55,806 nt of DNA from Aureobasidium sp. EXF-3400 (taxonomy: Eukaryota > Ascomycota > Dothideomycetes > Dothideales > Saccotheciaceae), in assembly GCA_024195585.1 (NCBI GenBank), contig SWBL01000337.1, positions 1-55,806 on the forward strand. Direction: 5' to 3'. Of the stretch, positions 8,980 through 20,740 are shown in pieces (the stretch's first letter is position 1; every line of letters begins with the position of its first letter). The notes under the pieces were generated by a model. The model was given only the letters and a program-made list of their open reading frames with translations. It ran no database searches and was not told the origin of the DNA. The translations under genes were made by a program, and so were the position numbers.

Positions 8980-10538
8980 ATGGTCGAAGACAAGTGCGGT
9001 TCCCTGCGACTAGCCATCACAAATCATGTCGCTGACATTGCTCGTTCAGATACATCGGACTGGCGTTAGCCGTCGCCTCAACACTTGCGATAGGTAATGC
9101 GCCCAACCTCGAGCACCACGAACCCCACGGCTAAACTGTACAAGGAACGAGTTTTGTCATCACGAAAAAAGGCTTGATGCAAGCGAGCCAACAACATGGC
9201 TTCGAAGGAGATGGCTTCGCATATCTCAAGAGTCCCGTCTGGTGGTCCGGCATCATCACAAGTACGTCTACAACCGTCGCTCTGCACAACTGGAAACTTG
9301 CTCACACCGTGCAGTGGTCATCGGTGAAGTAGCCAACTTTGCAGCATACGCCTTCGCACCGCCGATTCTGGTAACGCCGCTAGGAGCCCTCAGTGTCTTG
9401 ATTGGGTCAGTAAAGAGTCGGGAGCATCTATACACATGGACAAGCACGCTGACAAGGCGCATACAGAGCGGTACTGGGATCATATTTCCTCGGCGAGAAC
9501 CTGGGCACGCTGGGCAAGTTGGGATGTGCCATCTGTCTGATCGGTTCAGTCGTCATTGTGCTACACGCCCCGCCAGATAAAGAGGTGCAGACGATTGACG
9601 AGATTTTGAACTACGCTGTTCAGCCTGGTGAGTTGGGCGACAACAAGGAGGTTGCGCTGGAACAAGCGACTGACGTGAAGCAGGCTTCCTCTTCTATGTG
9701 CTGCTGGTCATTGTCTTTTCGACTGTCATGATCTACCGCGTGTGCCCGCGTTATGGACGCAAGAACCCGCTGATCTATATTTCCATCTGCAGCACCGTCG
9801 GCTCCGTCTCCATCATGGCCGTCAAGGGTGTCGGTATCGCCGTCAAGCTGACCTTTGCCGGTTACAACCAGTTCACCCACCCCAGCACCTACGTCTTTAT
9901 TCTCGTCACAGTCGTCTGCATTCTGACGCAGATGAACTACTTCAACAAGGCCCTGAGTCAATTCAACACCAACATGTATGCTGATCTTTTTCGTCCACCA
10001 TCCGGCACTCACTGACCTTCCTAGTGTCAATCCGCTGTACTACGTCACCTTCACCACCTGCACCCTCGTCGCATCCTTCATCCTTTTCCGAGGCTTCAAC
10101 ACCAGCGACGCTGTTAATACGATCTCGCTCCTGTGCGGTTTCCTCACAATCTTCACCGGTGTCTACCTCCTCAACCTCTCGCGCGAAGATCCCGAAGGCC
10201 ACAATCACATGCAACTGAATGGAAACGGCAGTCGCTTCGATTTGGACGGCATCCCCACCGATCCCATGTCTGGTCCTCTCACCCGTCGTTCCATGCAAGC
10301 TCGCCGCAGCTCCGAAGCTCAACACCGTCGCTCAAATAGCATCAACCTGTCCTTTGCTGGCAGAAGATCTGGTGACAACGACCGAGATGCTTTGATGCAC
10401 AACTACGATGTCGAGGCCACCAATGGCGGTTTCAGCCTCGGCGATCTGGCCGACAGTGATGATGAGGGTGTACCGCGGCAAAATGGAAAATCAAAGGTCT
10501 CACACGAGCGTCTAAGCTTCAACAAGACGGGCAGGTGA
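8980..10538 (+). CDS. NIPA-family Mg2+ transporter
   Basis: Integral membrane protein of the NIPA/DUF803 family, which carries Mg2+ across plasma or endosomal membranes. Seven exons: 8980-8993, 9050-9093, 9145-9261, 9315-9405, 9467-9627, 9684-9975 and 10025-10538, all with GT-AG introns of 49-61 nt. Joined length is 1,233 nt, or 410 aa. TM1 carries [19 protein letters not shown]; then [55 protein letters not shown], and four more hydrophobic segments to [17 protein letters not shown]. That is about nine segments, as expected. The tail from about residue 300 is hydrophilic and Ser/Arg-rich. Exon 1 has only 14 nt (MVED plus two bases of Lys) and is the least certain part. The [15 protein letters not shown] block is diagnostic. 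Confidence 0.93.
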
Positions 10539-10747
10539 TGACCTGTGTCACACTGAGGAGAAGTCGCGAGCTTGATTCACTTCTTCCACAGTGATCTGCT
10601 TCGAGCGCGCTGCAGGAATGGGTGTGCTGCAACGACCGAACGAGGAAAAGATTTCTTTCGCATTTCAACGGCGTTAATTTTGCTTTGTAATTTGGGGGGT
10701 TTGACATGATAGAACGAAGTCATGGTTACATTGGAAGGACGATGCTG

Positions 10748-10981
10748 TCACAGCAGCCGGTGGACGGAGGCTTGATACCCCGTAAGTGATTTTGCTTGTT
10801 TAGACTGGGCACAAAAGTCGGTGTATTCGGGAATGATGCCTGGATGGCTCAAGAGCTCTTGTTCTCTCTTAGCTTGGAGAATCTTGTACATAGAAAAAAG
10901 CTCATACGAATTGTGTCTAATTTTGAAGAACTGCAGTGCCAGAAGCGTAGGAACTGATGATTTACATGCTTCGAAAAACAT
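10748..10981 (-). CDS. Hypothetical 77-aa protein
   Basis: ATG-started frame (10981-10979) ending in TGA. It has hydrophobic and charged blocks (LALQFFKIRHNSYELFSMYK, LQAKREQELLSHPG). No family or signal peptide recognised. It lies antisense to the 3' flank of the NIPA gene, in the gap before the SDR gene. It could be a small gene, one exon of a larger one, or chance. Confidence 0.25.
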   Translation of the reverse strand: MFFEACKSSVPTLLALQFFKIRHNSYELFSMYKILQAKREQELLSHPGIIPEYTDFCAQSKQAKSLTGYQASVHRLL

Positions 10982-11304
10982 CGACTTCAGTATTACTCGC
11001 TAGAAGGTGCAGAACCAGCCATTTCTTGTCAAACTGACACTGTGCTATATCAACACGAGTGGCACATCACAATCATTGTATAAAACACCTTGACGAGACT
11101 CCGAATGACTGTTTGAGAAAGAGTTCGATCGGGAACAGGGTGCTCCAATCAGCGAGATGTGATGCCAAGACTTAGATGCCTCGGTATGTTTTGTCTCCAC
11201 ATTCTCCTCCGCATCCGCGGCTACTGTGATGTACGCCGACTCGACATATCTCGACCCTCAAGACACTCTCACGATCAACATCAATATCATAATACCAATC
11301 TAAA
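10982..11304. other. Promoter region of the peroxisomal-type SDR
   Basis: About 320 bp, non-coding, with A-rich sequence just before ATG 11305. No clear TATA box or other motif. Confidence 0.4.
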
Positions 11305-12262
11305 ATGTCGGCCGAAGCAGATGTCAAGCTCGAGGACTTCTCGTCCATCTTCTCCCTGGACGGAAAAGTGGCTGTCGTGACGGGTGGATCTCGAGGTCTC
11401 GGTCTCCACGCTGCATCAGGGTGGGTAGCCATGTGTTACACTGTGGTTGTTCGATTGTCTGACCGAGTCACATGCATACAGTCTCCTTCAAGCCGGATGT
11501 GCCAAAGTCTTCATCTCGTCTCGTAAGGCCAAGGCATGCGAGGAAGCCTGCGATGCCCTCAACAAGCTGCCTGGCATCAAGGGCAAGGCCATCTCCATCC
11601 CCGCCGACATCTCAAAGGTTGCCGAGGTTGAACGTCTGGCAGCAGAAGTTGGAAAACACACGGATCATGTGGATATTCTGTTTGCCAATGCAGGCGCAAC
11701 CTGGGGTGCTCCATTTGACAAGCACCCGGCCGAGGCCTTTGCCAAGGTCATGGACCTCAACGTCAACAGTGTCTTCTACTGCATTCAGAAGTAAGCACAC
11801 CGACAAGCTTCATGTCTTGTCCGTCAGCTAACACGTCCGTCCAGGTTCGCCCCCCTGCTCGAGAAGAATGCTTCATTGAGAGACCCCTCTCGTGTGCTCG
11901 TCACAGCGTCTGTTGCCGGCATAGGGATTGGTTCGTTGGGAGACAATGCAACCCCAGGATACAGTGCTTCCAAGGCCGCAGCTCTTCATCTTACTCGTAA
12001 CCTGGCCGTCGAGTTGGGTCCCCGAGGCATTCTCTGCAACAGCATTGCGCCTGGCTTCTTCCCAACAAAAATGGCCAATGGCTTGATGGCTCTGACCGGT
12101 GGTACACAGGCTCTGGCCGATGCAAACCCCAACAAGAGACTAGGTAAGCCTGAAGACATCGCTGGTACCGTTGTATATCTCTGTTCAAGGGCAGCCAGTC
12201 ATCTGAACGGCGCCCACATCGTCATCGATGGTGGTAGTATACTCGGCCGCTCCAAGCTGTGA
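11305..12262 (+). CDS. Short-chain dehydrogenase/reductase with C-terminal SKL (peroxisomal)
   Basis: NAD(P)-dependent oxidoreductase of the classical SDR family; 280 aa. Exons 11305-11420, 11482-11790 and 11845-12262; both introns end in CAG and the second has a GCTAAC branch site. Rossmann glycine motif TGGSRGLG at about residues 28-35, NAGA at about residue 117, a catalytic Ser in VLVTASVAG, YSASK as the YxxxK pair, and the ending VIDGGSILGRSKL. Fungal relatives are often labelled RhlG-like or 3-oxoacyl-ACP reductase, but the substrate is unknown. The last three residues SKL are a canonical PTS1, so import into peroxisomes is expected and a role in fatty-acyl or secondary metabolism is inferred. 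The start is supported by a clean N-terminus before the first beta strand (DGKVAVVTGG). Confidence 0.93.
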
Positions 12263-14564
12263 GGAGAATACAATCACTTGCATTGGGATGTATGTATCCT
12301 GCCTTCTATCATACTGTCTTGGCTCCAAAGTGGTGTACCGCCGTGCAAATCGTCTGGAGGGCCTGTCGTTGCGTACCGAGACCGTCATGCCTGTTTCCGG
12401 CTAACAAGGTCTTGAATGGCAGCACGGCGTGACAGGAACATGAAGGGTAGCCACCCGCTTTGCCGTGAACACCGTGTCTCTAACTTCCCCATCATCGAGG
12501 AGACGACACCGCCATCATGCCAGCCTCTTTCACCCATTTCACCCATGTCATTGTTACATTGCCCCTCGTTCATTGGAATGCACGTCACACGGATACCGGG
12601 AGCCGCACTGCAGTAACATCACCCATTCCTGGGGGATGCGCAGTATCCTTTCCCGATCCTGACGGCGTTAGCTGAGATCTAGGCACCGCGCTCACGGAGG
12701 ATCAGGCTAAAGTACTGGGCTTGCAGGTCATTGCAGCATCTGAAACATCACAGCTTACTCACCGCACTTGAGGGGAAGAGCAACAGCTTCACCTATACCT
12801 ACAAGCACCCTCTAAATCTCCGCAATGCCTCCCCTAACTTGACGTGCAGCCGCTGTAACGTTATGCATCTGCAATCGACTCAACGGCTCTAGATAACGGG
12901 ACCTGCAGATGTATCGTATCCTTCCTGTCGTGCTTCTTCTGGTTCCTGCAATTCGGGCATTGGCAAGCAAGCAATCGGCATCCTCAGTCATCATCCTACT
13001 TGCCTGAGGGTGGTATTGCAGCGGTGTGGGTGTGCCTGGCTAGCCGATTGACTGGATGAGTTCCTGATGCCGAAGACAAGCCATTTTGTGTCTATATCAT
13101 TCGCTTTCGCTCGCCCGCACCAGCCACAGCAAGTAGGTGCGACCTATGGTTGTTCACTGACAAGACGACTACCGTTATGGCTTGCATCATTCCTTCGTCC
13201 TTGAGACATTTATCCGCGTCTATTCAACACAACAATGCCGACGCGCGCGTCTGATGATGTTGGTACCCGTCTGTCATTATGTACATACCCTTCGAGTTGT
13301 CGATAAACAATCCGGGTCAAACTTCCCTCCAAATCTGACAAAGTCGATGGAATGCTCTGCACATCAAACCTGCGCAACAGACATGCAGGCCGCAGCGTCT
13401 GATGAATGTCATTTTTGTGGTGGCGCGATTGCACCCGGCTGGAGAGCCCGGATCCTTGTCAACTGTTGTGTAACACAAGCACTCACGGACCACCATTGGT
13501 GCGGCTGGACGACAGACCCCGTGATGGGCCATCATTGACGAGGAAAACATTTGTTTTTCATCAATTGATATGTCTTGGATACAATCTTTCATCAGATGGA
13601 TGTTCTGGATATAGGAATTCGCTCTTGTCGTCGAAATAGGGCTTCCTACATTGACATATGCTGGAACCCGTCTGTCTCGAGGATAGTGATGATACACGGG
13701 AGCAACAGAAAACTGGCTGTTGGGACCATTTCAGAAACAACTTAGCCAGCATCCGCGCCTGCTCAATCCGGACAATGCCAGACAAACCGTGTGTACCCGT
13801 CGATCGCGCCTAAACAGCCCCCTGCGCTGATCATGATACTCTGTAGCAGCAGGTCGAGACGACACCCATAACAGTATCAAGAGTCTCTCATCCAAGCAAT
13901 TCTTCTACCAGATTTCGAAGGCTCGGTCCCTGAGTCTGTGCGCAGGGTCGCGGTGCATGTCATTGGTGTCACACACCATAAACCACACATTCAACAACAG
14001 CTTTCTGGTAAGCCTGGGTAGGCTCTTGGAGATCTGAGGATCATTCCTGCTATGCGGCTTTTTTCTGGGACTCTCCTAGTAGCGCCTGGTGGGGAAGGTC
14101 TGCGTCTCGTCCAGCCGATTCTGATCCAATGTTTTCTTGCCTGAGCTGCGATGTTTGAAGCCAACTGTCGGTGGAGGAGGTATGGCTTCAGGAGCCTCTA
14201 CATAAAGAGTCCCTGCAGGAACCAACACTGAATATCCCTTCTTTCTACAAGCACCCTTGAACTCAAAAACTCTACTGCAAGGCTGATACAGGCACAAACC
14301 AATATTGTGTGCTTTCCCCCTCTCATTTACTTACCCTCCCATTCACTCTGAGGGTGTGCGTTCGTTCGATCACTATACCTGGGTTCATTCCTCTTCAGGT
14401 TGTCCCGTCCCTTGCAGTCACATTCCACTCCAGGAGCGACCCTACCTTTCGAAATTAGCCTAGCCGTGCCCCAGCATTCGAAGAGGCTCGAGCCTAACAG
14501 AACCCAGGCCACTGAATCAACGACCCACACGTCACACAAGCCAACTGACGTGCAGCCAACCATC
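12263..14564. other. Long intergenic region upstream of the C2H2 regulator
   Basis: About 2.3 kb without a convincing protein gene, tRNA or repeat. Open frames are short and compositionally random. Such length suits a large regulatory region or a long 5' leader for the downstream transcription factor. The last 200 bp are C/A-rich and probably transcribed. Confidence 0.5.
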
Positions 14565-16203
14565 ATGAGGGACCAGAAGTTGTATGGAGGTAAGTTCGAA
14601 GCAGATATAATGAGGGGAGGAGCAACGTGCTTTCATCCCTTCTCTTCACCCTCTCGTCTCCTTTCTATAATCTTCAAGCCACATTTCAACGGGTCTTGAT
14701 TCAGGAATTCATCACAACAAGCTGATCATGGGTCCAGCTTCGTTCGACATGGCACATCGCCGTCTCACAAACTTGTCTATCGATACCAATACGTTTCATG
14801 GACAGTCTGCTTTGATCTCTCCACCAGAGTCAGCCAACAGTGCCCGTCGTAGCTCATACGACATGAACTTCCATCATGATCCTATATCATACCATCCGAA
14901 CACGCCTGTTCACTTTACCGGCCAAGACATTTACAATGTGGTACCCTCTGACAAGTTGAAGATTGGACTTCAACCACAACAATATCCTCCAAGTCCTGTA
15001 GACTTCACACAGGGTCAACAAAACTACACCACCGCCTGCAACTCGCCGACATGGACCTCCTCAATGGCGTTCACCCAGAAACCAGAGGTGGACACGTCCT
15101 TCTATCAGGATAGCTCAACTCTGTTGTCGACCGACCAGGACTGGAACAGCTCGACCATGAGCCATTACCCTCAAGTGGACTACGTTCCTGACCCCAACTC
15201 GCTGTTCATGCTGCCATCCCAGGATCCATCAGCATCCTTCATGACCGATGTAGACTCGTCTCATCATGAAAATCTTCCTACTTTTATCGCTCCCAGCCAG
15301 GCTGTTCATCAGCCAGAGATGCTTGACTACATGAACATATCCGGTTGGGGTGGCCTCCAAACCCCTGTGCATGACAGCAACATCTTGCACTCGTCCTCCC
15401 CCCCTGAGTACTCGCCCACGACTCCTTCCACTCTCGATTTTTCGTTCGATTCATCGTACGTCAAGAATGAGGCCTCTCCTTCGTCATCCTACGGTAGCAC
15501 CTCTCGCTCCAGCCTCTCCAAGAAAGGCCGCAAGATGTCCAAAGCCGACAAGCGTCGCTCGATCTGCAAAAGCGTTGCCTTGTCCAACTCCACCAAGTTG
15601 ACCTTCTTGACCGACGAAAAGTCGGAAACGTTCTTCCACACCGGCCCAGAAGGCAGGGAGAAGCTCAAAGCAAATCGAAAACTGCACAAGTGCAAATTCC
15701 CTCTGTGCTCTCAAAGCTTTGCCCGCTCCGAGCACTGCAAGAGGCATGAGAACAGTCACTCCGATGAGTATAACTTCTGCTGCTATATCTGTGATCGTCG
15801 ACTTGACCCTAACGAGCCAAAGTCTCAATGCTCGGTTGGCAAGAAGAACAATGGCAGACAGAATCGCCATGACAACTCTCGCTCGCATCACTGGACTCAC
15901 GTCAAGGCGTATCTCGTCATCAACGATCCTCTCGTCCGTGAGCGTAATAAGGAAGCCAACAAGAAGTCCAAGGGTCGCAATTGGCCTATCTCGCCCGTGC
16001 AAATGCTTGGGTTGGTCAGAGAAAAAGGTACCCCTCAGCAGCAGGATGTGGTGCTTAAGTTCTTGAACGGAGAGGCTGGCAAAGACTTTGGCGTTCACAT
16101 CCTTTGGGATGAAGAGGGGTGCCCTGTTGTACCTTGTCCTGAGACTATCGGCGCTGGAGGCTGTGGGATGTGCAGAGCCAAGCAAGGAAAGGGCAAGAAG
16201 TGA
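14565..16203 (+). CDS. C2H2 zinc-finger transcription factor (distantly BrlA-like finger)
   Basis: Probable nuclear DNA-binding regulator. Exon 1 is 14565-14589 (MRDQKLYG plus one base), followed by an intron 14590-14704 (GTAAGT...TTCAG) and exon 2 14705-16203; 507 aa. A second possible start is ATG 14728 inside exon 2, in the same frame. Residues 1-260 are Ser/Pro/Gln/Tyr-rich, like an activation region. A basic block (SKKGRKMSKADKRR) precedes the finger CKFPLCSQSFARSEHCKRHE, which fits Cx4Cx12Hx3H with the final His in NSH. The next potential finger starts FCCYICDRRLDP, but its histidines come only after a roughly 35-residue insert (SRSHHWTHVKAY). The C-terminus is basic (CRAKQGKGKK). The finger spacing recalls BrlA, but the second BrlA finger is not conserved, so I do not assign orthology. 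Confidence 0.8.
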
Positions 16204-18814
16204 TTTGGGGTTTCCTCTTGCTCTGCACCTTCTTTCCTCCTTTGCTTCGTGAGGCCCTGGGTCTCCTTCCTTGGCTTTTCTTTTTTCCTTTTCGGTTGAC
16301 GGACTGTTTTGTTTCTTGCATGATACCTCTGGCTGTCTCTTTCTTTCTATCGCAACCACAACGACAACAGTAATGACTACGACGAACGACACAACAACAA
16401 CACAGAAGACCCACCGCATCTGCATCGGGCATCTTCCCTTCACGACGACTTCCTTCACGATATCCTCCTTCATGACCCCCCTTTTTCTTCGTCCACCTCT
16501 TCTCGGCATGTCGGGCTTTTTTTGTACTCTTTCCTCTTTTCGGTGTGGTTTTACTTCTTTTTGCTTTTGATGGGAAGGCAAAGGCATGTGTGGGCTGGGT
16601 TGTAGTATTATCTTATCTTGTTCGCATCACCTCATCGGGGATCGCATGAAGGGAGGGGACTTTCTTTACTCTTTTGTCTTTGGATCAAAAAGGGATAAAC
16701 ACGGAAAAAGTTCTGGGAGAGGCTAGATTAGTGGGTTCAGTTTTGGGTTGGTGTAATCAACTAAAATTTCATGAGTCGTTTTGGTTTACTTGATTTCTCT
16801 TCACTGGCTTCAGTATTTGTTGTGCTTAAACCGCTTATGAAATCTATTGGCGAGGTTTGGGGGCTTGGTGAGAATGCTTTGCTTTGCTCTTATGTAGATG
16901 TAATAGATATCATAACTTATTACCGATAGGCATTGCCGCCTTGGTAGACATAAATTGCAGTGGGATTGTGGTCAACTGCCTAGATCTCGAGTCTTTGATA
17001 CTCGTGATCTTACAGTCCTTGATTCAATTTGAGTACGTAAAGGAGATTTCAGTTCGCTTTATGCACCGCTTATAACGACCTCAGTAAGAATTTCCGTTAG
17101 TCAAAAATTATCGATCTGAAGTAGTGGGCTGCCACACCAATCATCGGATGTGGTTCGAGATTGCATAGTGTTGTTAAGATGACATTGGTAGGCAATCTGG
17201 AACCTCCCCACACAGTTGACGGCGGCGTGTAGTTAGTATTGCAAAGGCCTAGAGCTGTTATATGTAATATAGAATGTGGGGCTGCTGACACTTTTAGATC
17301 GTGATGTGAGATCTTCTTGGATATTCATGCAGTTGTCAATATATTTATCCAGTGAAAGTAATCCCGTTGCCGACCTGACGGAAAATGTGGTTGTTCGAGC
17401 TGTCAGACCTTCTGTGACCGACAACGACTAGTTCTTCTGTCACTCCGGATCAAGTGCGTCGCGACGACATGTCGTTGTATGTGAATCATGTCAATAGTCT
17501 TTCTACCTTCTGCCCTGAGAGGTAGCGAGGGTCGTCGACGTTGGAAGTTGCGACTCGCAGAGTTTGCCGAGGCACGGATGGCTTTCCGGGGGCTGGTTCC
17601 TTCCCAGCCACCTCTTTCTCTCCATCAAACTTACGTCCGTTGCTCATACCCTAACGACGATCGCAACAAAAGGTCGTATCGCTCCTGCAACTTGCAAGTC
17701 TTGGTGCTGTAGTAAGCAGAAAATGGAAAGAGGCTTCATCGCATCCAAGCCGAGGCTTTCAGAGTACTCGAGGATTCTCGTCCGTAAGCGTTTCAAAACA
17801 CGAGGACAAGACTTGATACCAAGCTTCTGTTTCCCTTCCTCTTACACAGAGACAAGCTGAGTCTACAGTGTACTTGAATGACTCAAAAGGCCATGTCACC
17901 CGAACTCTGATCTATCTACTTACCAAGTACTTAGTGGACTCTCATCATTCCCTCTTGTGGTCTTCGTTTAATATAGAGCCCGGTGCACGCGAGAGATCCA
18001 CCACGTCCCCACAACAGACACGACCCCATGATCGATGGCCAGGATCATTAACAATCCAATGCATCAACATCCGCAAACTCTTGTTGGCTGACTTAGTTCC
18101 AACTGACTGGCCGCACGATCCGACTCGTCCTGACCTTCGCTACTGGGCGTTCACCCTTTTATACTCCACGTTTCAGGCATGGATCGCGTTCGCAATGGTG
18201 CAGTATCATGTGGGTGTCAGGACTCGTCCGCATGAACTACAGCTGTTACTCACCCATGAACGTGGTCGAGAGATACAATGATCGTCTTGCAGTGGACGCG
18301 AGACCTGATATATTGATACCATATCACAAGACCGCTTTTCAACCTATGTCGAAGCTCCAAGGTCTTCTCAAGCCAACAACTCAAAGCTTGCCCTGTCATG
18401 ACTCATGGTTGTTTAGTGCCATGCTATTCTACTTGTCTCCATCGCATCCTCATGGGCCAAGCTCAAGCGCTGAAGCCAAACTCTTGGACCATGCACCTAG
18501 CTGTTATAGATCAACAAAACCACTCTCGTCAATTGTTATGTTCTGTCGATAGAGGTGATGGCCGTCTTGGCTCATACACGATCCTATCACCGGCCCGCCA
18601 TGGCGCTCTAACAGTAATTTTCATAGCAAGAAAATGCCTCGGTCTCGAGCCTTGCGTACGAAGACTTGCAACATAAATATTGACACACTTCCTGTATGAC
18701 GAGTGAATCATCGACAGTCTAGCACCTCCGACTGCACAAGACTTTCGTCCTCCAAATTCACTCACTCAATTTGTCTTTCGCTGCCACCAAATATACACCC
18801 ATCTTTCGATCATC
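16204..18814. other. Long intergenic region between the C2H2 factor and cutinase
   Basis: About 2.6 kb. The first 500 bp are T/C-rich and CAA/ACG-rich, fitting a 3' UTR. I see no gene, tRNA or repeat in the remainder. The last few hundred bp are the cutinase promoter. Confidence 0.5.
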
Positions 18815-19536
18815 ATGAAGTCCTTCTTCATCGCCTGCCTTGCTGCCACCAGCACCTTCGCAGCACCTCTCGCAGCTCCTCAATTCGGCGGCTTCCCTAG
18901 CTTCGGCGGTGGCTTGGGTGGCTCTACCAAGAACGATGTTATCAACGGTGTCTGCAAGCCCGTGACTTACATCTTCGCTCGTGGTACCACTGAAATTGGC
19001 AACATGGGTTCCACTGTTGGTCCCGCTCTCGAGAAAGCTCTGGAATCTGCCTTTGGACAGAGCAATGTTGCAACTCAGGGCGTGACATACCCTGCAGATG
19101 TCGCTGGTGCCATTAGTGGTGCCCTTAGCCCTGGCACTGCTCAGGGTGCCCGTACCATGGCTAGCTTGACTCAGCAAGTTCTGAGCAAGTGCCCTGACAC
19201 CAAGGTTATTCTTGCCGGTTACTCTCAGGGTGCTGAACAGGTTCATGGTGCTCTCATCAATCTTCAGAACGGTCAGGTTGCTGTAAGTATTCACTTACTC
19301 TGTGCCAAGTTGAATTATTTGCTTACGAGTCGTTACAGGCTGCTCTTACTTTTGGCGACCCGCTCCAGAGAAGCCCTTTCAGAAACATTGACTCTGGTCG
19401 TACCAAGGTGTATTGCAATATCTTGGATGCCGTCTGCAACGGTGCTTTTGTCATCTCTGCTGCTCACTTGTCCTACTCTATCCAGGATGCTACCCCTGCC
19501 GCTCAGTTCGCCAAGAGTGTCATTGGCAACATCTAA
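18815..19536 (+). CDS. Cutinase
   Basis: Secreted serine esterase (carbohydrate esterase family 5) that hydrolyses cutin or similar polyesters. Exon 1 is 18815-19282; a 56-nt intron (19283-19338) leads to exon 2, 19339-19536; 221 aa, the usual size. Signal peptide MKSFFIACLAATSTFAAP. The nucleophile Ser lies in GYSQG (about residue 136), the catalytic Asp in LDAVCNG and the His in SAAHLSY. Cysteines in GVCKP, KCPDT, VYCN and AVCNG suit the two conserved disulfides. A Gly/Phe-rich linker follows the signal peptide. It is convergent with the nitronate monooxygenase gene, 151 bp apart. The catalytic triad is complete, so it should be active. Confidence 0.97.
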
Positions 19537-19687
19537 GCGCGAGATCGTGCTGGATGTGTTCAACGGCTCTCAATGCCTTGCAACTTCGATTCTTCAACCC
19601 TCATTTTGTTCGTGTTTTCATTGTCTCGACAATAAATATCATCAAATCATGACCCATTATGTTCTGTTACTTACGAACATACCCGTC

Positions 19688-20740
19688 TCAGCCCAACATT
19701 GATGTTGCTCTTTCCAACGCGGTTTTCGCAGATTCGCGGACCTTTGTGATGATCTCCGCGGCAGGTGCTTTCTTGCGTACTAGGCCAACCCCCGTACCTG
19801 CCCAGATTGCAGCTCTCCTATTGTCTTGATCGAAGCCAAGATGAGAAGTTTGCTTCGCTTCAGCATGTGATTTGCGAATATCGTCGATTGAGATGCCCTC
19901 AATGTGATCCTTGTAGCTTTGTGCAATCAGAGCTCTGCCATCAAAGTCTCTTGGCCAGATATTCGGACCGGCCAACTCATCAAATAGCTTTGCTCGAACA
20001 GTCGTCTGTCCTCCATCTTCAGTCTCTAGTATCGCGGATTGGTAGGCAGGATGTACTGTGGTTTCTTCGGCTGCGAGGAATCTGGTGCCCATGACTACTC
20101 CATCTGCACCTAGAGTCAGAGCTGCCGCAACACCAGAGCCATCTGCAATACCGCCCGCCGCAACGATAGACATGTCGTCTAGTCCCATCCTTTGGAGTGC
20201 ATGTAAAGTCTCAGGGATCAGAGAGATGACACCTGCACCCTTCTCACCGCCATGACCACCTGCGTCTGCGCCTTGTAGTACAAGTACATCTGGCTTGCAA
20301 GATTGGGCCAATCCAATAGCTCTTGTCACACTGCCGATCTGAATCCATATCTTTGTTGTCTCGCTCGCTCTACGTATCGCTTCCGTCCAACGCCCAAAAT
20401 CCACAGACTCATGTGCAGCAAACAACCACACTGCAATTGGACGAAAGTCTTCGACCAACTTAACAAAATCTTCGAGTCTTTGCGCAAATATCAGTGCTCC
20501 TAAACCAATCGGTAGAGTTGCGCCAGGTTCTGGCGTTCGGTTTCCTGTGACTAGTTCTGTGACATCCTCTAGGGCTGTGCGAAGAGCTTTTGTGTCTGGA
20601 AGACCGCCGAGGAAGCCTATGCCGCCTGCTTTGTAGACTGCGTGAGCTAGCTTGGGACCGGCGAAACCGCTCATGGGTGCTGAGATTATGGTTGGCGAGG
20701 ATACCCATGAGTAATCTTTTGAGAGACGTTGGGTTGGCAT
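19688..20740 (-). CDS. Nitronate monooxygenase (2-nitropropane dioxygenase family)
   Basis: FMN-dependent enzyme that oxidises alkyl nitronates such as propionate-3-nitronate, likely for detoxification. Intronless, 350 aa, ATG at 20740-20738. TIM-barrel features: N-terminal IISAPMSGFAGPKLAHAV, GGIGFLGG, central LVLQGADAGGHGGEKGAG (the FMN-phosphate and active-site region), VAAGGIADGSGVAAALTLGADGVVMGTRFLAA, and a C-terminal helix rich in Ala/Glu. The QGxxAGGH motif with His is typical of the family, and the length is normal. It has no signal peptide or obvious organelle signal. Its promoter is in the 463-bp gap shared with the 3' end of the next SDR. Confidence 0.93.
   Translation of the reverse strand: MPTQRLSKDYSWVSSPTIISAPMSGFAGPKLAHAVYKAGGIGFLGGLPDTKALRTALEDVTELVTGNRTPEPGATLPIGLGALIFAQRLEDFVKLVEDFRPIAVWLFAAHESVDFGRWTEAIRRASETTKIWIQIGSVTRAIGLAQSCKPDVLVLQGADAGGHGGEKGAGVISLIPETLHALQRMGLDDMSIVAAGGIADGSGVAAALTLGADGVVMGTRFLAAEETTVHPAYQSAILETEDGGQTTVRAKLFDELAGPNIWPRDFDGRALIAQSYKDHIEGISIDDIRKSHAEAKQTSHLGFDQDNRRAAIWAGTGVGLVRKKAPAAEIITKVRESAKTALERATSMLG

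Noticed and set aside
15484..16587. 367-codon minus frame across the C2H2 gene
   Set aside because: Overlaps the zinc-finger exon and its pyrimidine-rich 3' flank; composition is that of the complement, with no recognisable domain.
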